From Woeseiaceae bacterium (GTDB lineage: Bacteria > Pseudomonadota > Gammaproteobacteria > Steroidobacterales > Woeseiaceae): a stretch of 64,000 nt of DNA. The notes beneath the pieces are model-generated. The model worked only from the letters and a program-made list of their open reading frames with translations. It was not told where the DNA came from and ran no database searches. Shown here in pieces: positions 19,340 to 27,816 of this stretch. The stretch lies in assembly GCA_021773095.1 (NCBI GenBank), contig JAJFKR010000040.1:19440-83439 (forward strand). Reading direction: 5' to 3'. Positions within the stretch are counted from its first letter, which is position 1. Each line of letters opens with the position of its first letter. The translations under genes and the position numbers were made by a program.

Positions 19340-20937
19340 GTACGAAGCGAGTACTAATCGTCGGGGGTGGCTCATCGGGCTGGATGACGGCCGCGTATCT
19401 TGACGCGGTATTGAATCGTGACGGTAGAAAGCGCGTCGATGTCAGTTTGATTGAATCGCCGGATGTGCCACGAATTGGCGTCGGCGAAGCGACCATCCCG
19501 AGCATAAACCACATTCTTGCCGCAATCGGTATCGATGAACTCGAATTCCTGAAGCGCGTCGACGGTACTTACAAGCAGGCGATCAAGTACGTCAACTGGC
19601 TGGACGGGAAGGGCGAGTCCTACTACCACGCGTTTGGCCGTTTTCGCTCCGGCCCGATCGACTCAACCAGCCTCGACTGGCTGATGAGCGATCGTTCGCT
19701 GCCGTTCTCAGAAACGATTTCTGCACAACCCGTGCTGTGCGAGGCCTATCTGTCACCAAAAATGATGGGTCCCTGGGACTTTGGCACACGCCTCACTTAC
19801 GCATTCCATATGAACGCGCTCAAGTTTGCGGATTATCTCTGTGAAATCGCGACCTCACGTGGCGTGCAACATCATGTCGATCATGTCGTTGACATTGAAA
19901 TGGCGGACAGTGGTGATATCGCAGCAGTGAAAACGAAAAGCGGCAGCCGCATCGAGGCCGATATCTTTGTTGATTGCACGGGATTCACCGCTCTTTTAAT
20001 TGAGAAGAAACTTGGCGTTGAGTGGGTTGACTGCTCGCAATGGCTGCTGTGTGACCGTGCTCTGGCTATCCAGGTGCCCTATGAGCACAACTATCCCGGC
20101 TACGTGCGGCCGAACACGTTGGCGACCGCTGTTTCGGCAGGCTGGATTTGGGAGATCCCGCTGCAAAACAGGCGCGCCTGGGGCTATGTGCACGCCGGCG
20201 ACTTCATCAGCCAGGATGATGCGGAAAAGGAACTGCGTGCCCATATTGGAACGCTGGCCGATGACTTCGAAGCACGATACGTGCCCTTCAAAGTCGGCTA
20301 CCGATCAAAATCCTGGGTCCGAAACTGCGTCGCGATTGGCTTGTCTGCAGGATTTATCGAGCCACTGGAATCCACCGGACTGTATCTGAGCGATCTGGCC
20401 GCAGTCATGTTGACGGAGTATTTTCCCGATAACGGTGACATGGAAGCATTGGCCTTTCGCTATAACCGCATCATCGCCAACCGCTTCCATGAGATTCTCG
20501 ACTTTATCAACCTGCACTACAGTCTGACGCGTCGCACCGACAACGAATTCTGGCGTGAGGTCGGACGACCGGAAAGAATGACCGATCGACTGCGCGCAAA
20601 ACTCGACTTCTGGAGAATCAAGCCGCCTTCGCCATCTGACTTCGAAGATCAGTGGTTTCCCGGGCAACCAGATACACCACTGTTATCAGGTGGCCTGCCT
20701 GGCGATCATCGCAGCCCGATAGACACGGGTGGCGTGTTTACGCTGTCGAGCTATGAGGCGATCCTGTATGGCATGGACTTTCTCAAAGCTGAGTGCGATC
20801 AATGGTTTGGTAGCAACAGGCCCGCCTCGCAGGTGCCGCAGACCATCGCGGCCCGATTGCGCGCCGCGCCGCAAAAACTTCCGCCGCACGATCTTTGGCT
20901 AAAACGAGCAGTCGGTATGCCCGATTACAAGGCCTGA
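19336..20937 (+). CDS. Flavin-dependent (tryptophan-type) halogenase 3
   Basis: 'GGGSSGWMTAAYLDAVL', 'VDGTYKQAIKYVNW', 'GWIWEIPLQ', 'FIEPLESTGLY'; ATGA overlap with halogenase 2; ORF opens at 19276. Confidence 0.94.
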   Translation: MSTKRVLIVGGGSSGWMTAAYLDAVLNRDGRKRVDVSLIESPDVPRIGVGEATIPSINHILAAIGIDELEFLKRVDGTYKQAIKYVNWLDGKGESYYHAFGRFRSGPIDSTSLDWLMSDRSLPFSETISAQPVLCEAYLSPKMMGPWDFGTRLTYAFHMNALKFADYLCEIATSRGVQHHVDHVVDIEMADSGDIAAVKTKSGSRIEADIFVDCTGFTALLIEKKLGVEWVDCSQWLLCDRALAIQVPYEHNYPGYVRPNTLATAVSAGWIWEIPLQNRRAWGYVHAGDFISQDDAEKELRAHIGTLADDFEARYVPFKVGYRSKSWVRNCVAIGLSAGFIEPLESTGLYLSDLAAVMLTEYFPDNGDMEALAFRYNRIIANRFHEILDFINLHYSLTRRTDNEFWREVGRPERMTDRLRAKLDFWRIKPPSPSDFEDQWFPGQPDTPLLSGGLPGDHRSPIDTGGVFTLSSYEAILYGMDFLKAECDQWFGSNRPASQVPQTIAARLRAAPQKLPPHDLWLKRAVGMPDYKA

Positions 20938-21605
20938 AAACAGACGCACTCGATTTTCAGGTGATCGGTTTCCTCACATGCCTGTGGATTGCAGGCAGTC
21001 TGCGGGTGGAGCTTTTCGCCGCAACAGCATTTCTCGCCGGGAATAACGTAGTCGAGAATCAAATGAACTCGATCCGTTGCGCCGCTATTTGTCACTGAAT
21101 GCAGGCGCCGGTTATTGATCTCAAGAAGTCCACCTTCTTTCATATTGACGGTCTCATCGCCAACGGTAAATCCAACTTCCTCATTCGTGATGATCGGCAA
21201 ATGAACGCGGTGTGAATGTACCAGCGAGAAATTATTATCCGTATGTTCTGTGATTTCTCCGCCCGCTTGCAGCCGTACCAGGTTGGCGCGCACGAAATAC
21301 CCCATGCCATGGTCATCAAAAAGCGCCCACCCTTTTGGCGAGTCATCGAAATGGTTCGCCGTCATCTCCAGGGTCGGTCGCAACTCCTGTTCGAACATCT
21401 GTAATGCAGGAAGCCGGGTAGGGTGCGTATGCCGAAAGTCCGGATCGAAGACGAGGTGAATAGTTTGAGTATCGCGGTGCACCTCATAGCGCTGTTGTCG
21501 AAATGCGTCTCCTTGCCACTGCTGTTCCGGCAGATCCAGCACTTTTTGTTTCAGTGCTGCTACGTCGATGTCACCGATGTGCACAAAGTTTCCGGCAAAA
21601 TTCAT
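20925..21605 (-). CDS. Aspartyl/asparaginyl beta-hydroxylase-like 2OG-Fe(II) oxygenase with Cys-rich C-terminus
   Basis: 'ITEHTDNNFSLVHSHRVHLPIITN...EINNRRLHSVTNSGATDRVHLILDY'; tail 'EKCCCGEKLHPQTACNPQACEETDHLKIECVCFQAL'. Confidence 0.85.
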   Translation of the reverse strand: MNFAGNFVHIGDIDVAALKQKVLDLPEQQWQGDAFRQQRYEVHRDTQTIHLVFDPDFRHTHPTRLPALQMFEQELRPTLEMTANHFDDSPKGWALFDDHGMGYFVRANLVRLQAGGEITEHTDNNFSLVHSHRVHLPIITNEEVGFTVGDETVNMKEGGLLEINNRRLHSVTNSGATDRVHLILDYVIPGEKCCCGEKLHPQTACNPQACEETDHLKIECVCFQAL

Positions 21606-23479
21606 CGTTCAACCTCTGTTTGTCGTAATGTTACATCCAGGTTGTGTTTCGCATCCGCGTAAGCAGGATCGATCGCCAATGCCTGCCGGTAACTTTCGAT
21701 CGCGACATCCAGGCGACCAACCTCCCGATAGACATTACCAAGATTATTGAGCGTCCTCGGATTACCGGGCGAATACAGCAATGCCTGTTGAAAATGGCTG
21801 GCAGCTTCCTCGTAACGGCCAAGATCTTTCAGTGCGAGGCCCAGATTGGAATGTGCCTGGGCATCATCGGGTTTTTCTGTCAGTGCTACGCTGATGTAGT
21901 TAACGGCATCATCCGGGCGCTTTGTTTGCAGGCACAATAAACCCAACAAATTACTTGCGGCAACGTGTTTGTCATCGATATCGAGAACTTGGCGGTAAAT
22001 GGATTCTGCCCGGCGCAGTGCTGGCACATGCCCGTTGGCAGATCGTTGTGTCTGATAGGCCTCTGCAGTCATCATGTTCAATGTCTCTGCGTCGCTTCGC
22101 TGGGCCACGCCCTCCTGGTTTGGCTCTGGCAGCACGACTTCCTCTTGCCGCCGGCCAGCATGATTTGGCATCCAGTCAACGATGAGATGAATTCGATCTT
22201 CATCACCTCGATTCTCCACCATGTGTACGAGCTCGTTATTTATTTCCCAGATCTCGCCAACCCGCATATTTTTTTCCTCGCCGTTGACAAAAAAAATATT
22301 TTGCTCATTGGTCACAAGAGGAATGTGAACTCGATGGCAATTCAAGAGTGAAAAGCCACCGTCAGCATGTTTCGGAATTTTTCCTCCTGCGAGCAACTTC
22401 GCAAATATAATTCTTACGGCAAAACCGTTGTCCTGATAAAACTCTCCGATATGTTGCAGCAAGGGCTGCAGCTCAGCCTGCAACTCATAATAGAGCTCAC
22501 GAATATCGGGACGGGTGTAGCTGTGATCTTCGAAGTGAATTGCCAGCAAAGCCTGTGTGTCGCGGTGGACATCGAATCGTCTTTCTCGTTCTGACTCAAG
22601 CCATTTGGCCTCTGGTAGCCGCAGAATCTTTTCTCGAATTGCATCAATATCGATACCGTCGTGCAGCAGCAGATAGTTGTTCGCTCTGCCCAATAGTTTT
22701 TGGAAACCTATGCTGACTGCATCTGGAGGACGTGCCCCGGAATCGATTACGTTATCTTTCGGTCCGATGAATTCGAATTGGTAGTCGTATTTCTCAATTA
22801 CCTGCCTTTCTTTTCTGCTAATCAGCTCACGGAGCTCATCGTCATAATAATGGGAGTAGTGGCTGTGTTGTGATGAATTCTTGCGTTCCTGTTTTTCGAG
22901 TTCCTGCTGCAGCATTGTGGACTCCTTGACATGCAGTTGCCCCATAATCGCCATAAAATCATTCTGCAGGTTCTCGAATCGGCCCACATGTACCTGGGCA
23001 CCGCCGTCATCACCGAGCATGCGCCTGAACAACCATGAAAAGTAGCCGGTCTCGTTGTCGGAAAAGTTCCGTATGCAGTTTTTTGTCAGTCCAACACCAC
23101 GATTGTTATCGAGCGATTCGGGCAGTATATCGATGAGTTCCGCCCGATGCCGTTCGCTCACCGATGAATCGGATCCCAGGTTAATAAGATTTGTGACCGT
23201 TGATTTGAAATCAGCCTGGCCAAGATCAGAAACAATGGCGAACAACGGATTACGAATATTTGGCCGCTTGTTGAACGCGTACCAGGACACGTACCAGTCC
23301 CAGGGATTACGGACCATACCGACGCGTGGTAATGCGCCGTATTCGGGCGGTATTTCACTGTATGGAAAGTGATAACCAATCGTCTGATGACCGGGCATGC
23401 AACGCTCGATAATATCGTTGAGAGTCTGGCCTCCCGTCTTGTGCATGTGAATGAACACGAAGTGTTCAGTAATTATCAT
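21602..23479 (-). CDS. Fusion: sulfotransferase-like domain + Asp/Asn hydroxylase-like domain + TPR repeats
   Basis: 625 aa; 'FVFIHMHKTGGQTLNDII' and 'GMVRNPWDWYVSWY'; then 'IPKHADGGFSLLNCHRVHIPLVTN...WEINNELVHMVENRGDEDRIHLIVDW'; then 3-4 TPRs ('AQAHSNLGLALKDLGRYEEAASHFQQALLYSPGNPRTLNNLGNVYREVGRLDVAIESYRQAL'). Confidence 0.85.
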   Translation of the reverse strand: MIITEHFVFIHMHKTGGQTLNDIIERCMPGHQTIGYHFPYSEIPPEYGALPRVGMVRNPWDWYVSWYAFNKRPNIRNPLFAIVSDLGQADFKSTVTNLINLGSDSSVSERHRAELIDILPESLDNNRGVGLTKNCIRNFSDNETGYFSWLFRRMLGDDGGAQVHVGRFENLQNDFMAIMGQLHVKESTMLQQELEKQERKNSSQHSHYSHYYDDELRELISRKERQVIEKYDYQFEFIGPKDNVIDSGARPPDAVSIGFQKLLGRANNYLLLHDGIDIDAIREKILRLPEAKWLESERERRFDVHRDTQALLAIHFEDHSYTRPDIRELYYELQAELQPLLQHIGEFYQDNGFAVRIIFAKLLAGGKIPKHADGGFSLLNCHRVHIPLVTNEQNIFFVNGEEKNMRVGEIWEINNELVHMVENRGDEDRIHLIVDWMPNHAGRRQEEVVLPEPNQEGVAQRSDAETLNMMTAEAYQTQRSANGHVPALRRAESIYRQVLDIDDKHVAASNLLGLLCLQTKRPDDAVNYISVALTEKPDDAQAHSNLGLALKDLGRYEEAASHFQQALLYSPGNPRTLNNLGNVYREVGRLDVAIESYRQALAIDPAYADAKHNLDVTLRQTEVER

Positions 23480-23509
23480 TACGAATTCTCTTTATCAACG
23501 AAAAAGCGG

Positions 23510-23962
23510 CTACTCGAGACTCAAAATCATGTCCCAGTGCTTTTTTTCGACCGGCATGATCGACAACCGGTTCCCCTTGCGTGTCAAAATCATGTCCGCA
23601 AGGTTTTTTTCCGCCTTAATCTCGGCCAGCGTGATATTGCGTGAGAGCTTTCTCACGAATTCCACATCAACAAGAATCCAGCGCGGATTTTCCTTGCTGC
23701 TTTTGGGGTCGAAATAACGCGACTTCTTATCAAATTGAATTGGGTCCGGATAAGGCTCACTCGCGACCCGCGTGATGCCGACGATGCCCGGCTCCTTGCA
23801 ATTCGAGTGATAGAAGAAGACCTCGTCACCGATCCTCATATCATCCCGCATCATATTTCGCGCCTGATAGTTGCGGATGCTGTCCCACATTTCACGACCG
23901 TCTTTTTGCATGTGGTCGATGCTGTAAACATCGGGTTCCGACTTCATTAACCAATAGGCCAT
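23510..23962 (-). CDS. EVE domain-containing protein
   Basis: 'MAYWLMKSEPDVYSIDHMQKDGREMWDSIRNYQARNMMRDDMRIGDEVFFYHSNCKEPGIVGI' is characteristic; ORF extends to 24121 but Met at 23962 fits the family. Confidence 0.92.
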   Translation of the reverse strand: MAYWLMKSEPDVYSIDHMQKDGREMWDSIRNYQARNMMRDDMRIGDEVFFYHSNCKEPGIVGITRVASEPYPDPIQFDKKSRYFDPKSSKENPRWILVDVEFVRKLSRNITLAEIKAEKNLADMILTRKGNRLSIMPVEKKHWDMILSLE

Positions 23963-24087
23963 GGCGTGACTCTGTGTCCTGTCTGGGGTCTGGGCTGCGC
24001 AGTTTAGCATGCCGAGTTTTGTCTTTTCCGGGGCGGCGGCTGTGGTAGCATTGCGGCTCGAAAATGATGCTCTGAGGGTAGTATCGG

Positions 24088-24762
24088 ATGGCCAACATGC
24101 TGGCAAATATATTCGGCTCATCGCCTGTAAGACCGCTGGAAAAACACATCGGTATTGCCTATAGATGCGCCAAGCAACTGCAGCCGTTTTTCTCTGCCGC
24201 TATAAAAGGTAACTGGGATAAAGCTCTGGCTGCGCGGGATACGATAGAAAAGCTTGAGCATGAAGCGGATGACCTCAAGAAGAAGATCCGGTTGCAGTTA
24301 CCGAAGAGTTTATTCATGCCCGTTCCCCGGGAGGATCTGCTTGAGCTGTTGTTGGTTCAGGACAAGATCGCCAATCGAACCAAGGATGTTTCCGGTCTGG
24401 TCGTCGGTCGCAAACTTGAAATACCCAGTCAGATTTCCGAGCAGTTTCTGGAATTCGTCGAGCGGAACGTCGACGCTGCAAAGCAGGCCCGCAAGAGTGT
24501 CCGTGAACTCGACGAATTATTCACCGCAGGATTTCGCGGTGCCGAGGTTGACTTGGTCGAGGGCCTTATCGAAGAGCTCGACCTTATTGAAACCGACACG
24601 GACGAAAAACAGGCTGCATTGCGATCAGCCTTGTTTGAGATCGAAAAAGACCTGAATCCAATCGACGCCATGTTCATGTACAAGGTTATTGAATTAACTG
24701 GCGAGGTTGCAGATATGGCCGAGCGAGTCGGTCGTCGTCTCGAGCTGTTGCTCTCACACTAA
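24088..24762 (+). CDS. DUF47/PhoU-like phosphate transport accessory protein
   Basis: 224 aa all-alpha protein starting 'MANMLANIFGSSPVRPLEKHIGIAYRCAKQL', directly upstream of a Pit transporter. Confidence 0.88.
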   Translation: MANMLANIFGSSPVRPLEKHIGIAYRCAKQLQPFFSAAIKGNWDKALAARDTIEKLEHEADDLKKKIRLQLPKSLFMPVPREDLLELLLVQDKIANRTKDVSGLVVGRKLEIPSQISEQFLEFVERNVDAAKQARKSVRELDELFTAGFRGAEVDLVEGLIEELDLIETDTDEKQAALRSALFEIEKDLNPIDAMFMYKVIELTGEVADMAERVGRRLELLLSH

Positions 24763-24809
24763 ACAAGAATAATTGATCGGGGGCCTTCGGTGATCCCCGG
24801 GAGCAAGTA

Positions 24810-26060
24810 ATGGAAGCGCAATACATCTACATTGGTCTTGCCGCAGCGTTCGGGCTTTTCATGGCCTGGGGAATTGGCGCGAATGACGTTGCCAATGCTA
24901 TGGCGACGTCTGTTGGTTCCAAGGCACTGACGATCAAGCAAGCGATTATCGTTGCCGCGATATTTGAGTTTGCGGGTGCTGTACTGGCCGGTGGTGAGGT
25001 TACCTCAACCATTCGTAAGGGAATCGTCGATACGAGTCTGCTGGTGGGCTCTGAAGAGCTACTGATTTATGGAATGCTGGCAGCACTGCTTGCCGCCGGT
25101 ACATGGCTGCTTATTGCGTCACGCAATGGCTGGCCCGTGTCGACAACGCATTCCATTGTCGGCGCAATTGTTGGTTTCGCGGCAGTAGGTATCGGCGTGG
25201 ATGCCGTGCAGTGGGGCAAAGTCGGCACGATCGTAATGAGTTGGGTTGCGTCGCCACTGACCGCCGGGTTCATCGCTTACCTGATCTACGTAAGCGTGCA
25301 ACGACTTATTCTTCATCAAGAAGAGCCGCTTGCAAAGGCGAAGCGCTACGTGCCTGTTTATATCTTCTTCGCCGCGTTCACGATCACTCTGGTTACGATC
25401 CTGAAGGGCCTCAAACACGTCGGCCTTCATCTGAGTCTTCAAGACAGCTACTTTCTCGCGATCGTAATCGCCCTGGTCATAGCGGTTGTCGGTGCATTCT
25501 TTATTTCTCGAATCAAGGCAGATCCAAAGACCGAAAAGAAAGATCACTTTTACACGGTTGAACGGGTCTTTGCGGTTTTGATGGTTATTACCGCCTGTGG
25601 TATGGCATTCGCTCATGGATCAAACGATGTTGCCAACGCGATCGGTCCCCTCGCAGCCGTCATTGGCATAGCGACGACAGGATCCATTGCCGCGAAATCG
25701 GCCCTGCCAATTTGGGTTCTCGTGATAGGCGGTGTCGGTATTGTGATAGGACTTGCCACGTTTGGCCGCCATGTCATCGCGACGGTTGGTAAGAAGATTA
25801 CACAACTGACGCCGAGTCGTGGATTTGCAGCTGAGCTTGCGGCAGCAACAACGATCGTTATCGCTTCTGGTACTGGCATGCCGATTTCTACAACGCACAC
25901 GCTTGTCGGCGCAGTTCTCGGCGTGGGTCTTGCCCGTGGTATTGAAGCTATCGACCTGAGAGTGGTCGCAAGGATTCTGGTGTCGTGGGTCGTGACCATT
26001 CCCGCTGGTGCGTTTCTTGCCATTGTCTTCTTCTTTATTTTCCGTCTCGTCTTACCCTAG
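24810..26060 (+). CDS. Inorganic phosphate transporter, Pit family
   Basis: Duplicated signatures 'WGIGANDVANAMATSVGSKALT' and 'FAHGSNDVANAIGPLAAV'; about 10 hydrophobic segments. Confidence 0.95.
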   Translation: MEAQYIYIGLAAAFGLFMAWGIGANDVANAMATSVGSKALTIKQAIIVAAIFEFAGAVLAGGEVTSTIRKGIVDTSLLVGSEELLIYGMLAALLAAGTWLLIASRNGWPVSTTHSIVGAIVGFAAVGIGVDAVQWGKVGTIVMSWVASPLTAGFIAYLIYVSVQRLILHQEEPLAKAKRYVPVYIFFAAFTITLVTILKGLKHVGLHLSLQDSYFLAIVIALVIAVVGAFFISRIKADPKTEKKDHFYTVERVFAVLMVITACGMAFAHGSNDVANAIGPLAAVIGIATTGSIAAKSALPIWVLVIGGVGIVIGLATFGRHVIATVGKKITQLTPSRGFAAELAAATTIVIASGTGMPISTTHTLVGAVLGVGLARGIEAIDLRVVARILVSWVVTIPAGAFLAIVFFFIFRLVLP

Positions 26061-26067
26061 GTCTCGT

Positions 26068-27816
26068 ATGTCGAAATCCCGAAGGCTTGTCGCCGCCTTA
26101 AGTTTTTTCATGTTGCCCGTACTTGCCTTCGGGCAACAAACCAGCGATGCAGTTATTCGATATGAGGATTTGCAGCACCCGGTTCTTGGCTCGTCAGGAA
26201 TGGTGGCGGCACAGAATAGACAGTCGGCCGCGGTTGGCGCTCAGATACTGGCCTATGGTGGCAGCGCTGTCGATGCGGCGATCGCAACCGGTTTTTCGCT
26301 TGCGGTGACTCTGCCACGCGCTGGCAATCTGGGCGGTGGCGGTTTCATGTTGATCCATGATGCAGCTAACGATGAAAACATCGCAATTGATTACCGTGAG
26401 ATGGCCCCACAACGGGCGACCCGGGACATGTACCTGGACGAAAACGGTGATGTTGATACGAATCGATCACGATTCAGCCACCTCGCTTCGGGCGTACCCG
26501 GAACGGTTAGCGGTTTTTACTTCGCACACAAGAAATTCGGCCGATTACCCTGGAAAGACCTCTTGCAGCCGGCCATAAAGCAGGCCCGGGACGGGATCGT
26601 AGTCAGCTACGACCTCGCTGAGTTCCTGCGGGGTCGCAAGGCCCGTTTGTGCCGCAATGCAGCAGCTTGTGCTTATTACTACAAGAGTGATGGCGGCTCG
26701 TACAATGCCGGTGACATTCTGGTGCAGGCCGATCTCGCAAAAACACTCGAACTCATAGCGGATCGGGGCCCCGACGCCTTCTACAAAGGCAAAATAGCCA
26801 AATTGATCGCGGCAGAAATGGAGCGGGGTGGAGGCCTTGTCGATCTGCCCTCCCTGGCGGCCTACATGCCCGCAAGTCGCATCCCCTTGCGTGGCTCCTA
26901 TCGCGGTTATGAAATTGTAACGATGCCGCCCACCAGTTCGGGCGGTGTGCACATTTTGCAAATGCTGAATATTCTCGAGCATTTCCCGGTCGCAGACATG
27001 GGTGCAGGCAGTGCAGACAATGTGCACTTGCTCGCCGAAGTTGCGCGGCTCGCATACGCTGATCGGTCGAAGCACCTTGGCGATCCGGATCATTACGACG
27101 TACCCATCGGCTGGTTGACCAGCAAGGAGTATGGCGAGGAACTGGCAGCCACGGTTGATCTGGGTGTAGCACGCGATTCTGAGGATGTCTTGCCGGGTGT
27201 TGTCCCGATGCACGAAAGCGAGGACACAACGCATTTCTCCGTGATGGACAGCGATGGCAATGTTGTTGCCAATACGTACACGATGAATTTTTCCTTCGGC
27301 TCGGGTATTGCGGTGCCGGGTGCAGGATTCCTACTAAACAATGAGATGGACGACTTTTCCGCAAAAGCAGGTGTGATGAATGCGTTCGGCATGCTGGGTG
27401 GCGATGCCAACGCAGTTGCTGCCACAAAGCGGCCATTGAGCTCCATGACGCCAACAATGGTTTTCGCAGATGGCGAACCGTGGTTTGCGACGGGGAGCCC
27501 TGGCGGCAGTCGGATCATCACCGCCGTATTGCAAATGATTGTAAATATTGTTGATCACGAAATGAATCTTGCTGAAGCGGCTAACGCACCGCGTATGCAT
27601 CATCAGTGGTATCCAGACGTTTTATCCCTGGAGCCCGGGTTTAGCCCGGACACGATTCATTTACTGCAGGATCGCGGCCATGATGTTCAGATCGCGACGC
27701 ACTCGAGCGGCAGTACACAAACTGTCGGTTTCCGCGATGGGTTGTTCCGTGGCGCATCGGATACGCGCCGACCCAATGCCGGCGCGGTTGCTCCCGGGAC
27801 TGGCCAGTCGGATTGA
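26068..27816 (+). CDS. ggt: Gamma-glutamyltransferase
   Basis: Signal peptide; 'GGSAVDAAIATGFSLAVTLPRAGNLGGGGFMLIH', 'DTTHFSVMDSDGNVVANTYTMN', 'RPLSSMTPTMVF'. Confidence 0.94.
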   Translation: MSKSRRLVAALSFFMLPVLAFGQQTSDAVIRYEDLQHPVLGSSGMVAAQNRQSAAVGAQILAYGGSAVDAAIATGFSLAVTLPRAGNLGGGGFMLIHDAANDENIAIDYREMAPQRATRDMYLDENGDVDTNRSRFSHLASGVPGTVSGFYFAHKKFGRLPWKDLLQPAIKQARDGIVVSYDLAEFLRGRKARLCRNAAACAYYYKSDGGSYNAGDILVQADLAKTLELIADRGPDAFYKGKIAKLIAAEMERGGGLVDLPSLAAYMPASRIPLRGSYRGYEIVTMPPTSSGGVHILQMLNILEHFPVADMGAGSADNVHLLAEVARLAYADRSKHLGDPDHYDVPIGWLTSKEYGEELAATVDLGVARDSEDVLPGVVPMHESEDTTHFSVMDSDGNVVANTYTMNFSFGSGIAVPGAGFLLNNEMDDFSAKAGVMNAFGMLGGDANAVAATKRPLSSMTPTMVFADGEPWFATGSPGGSRIITAVLQMIVNIVDHEMNLAEAANAPRMHHQWYPDVLSLEPGFSPDTIHLLQDRGHDVQIATHSSGSTQTVGFRDGLFRGASDTRRPNAGAVAPGTGQSD

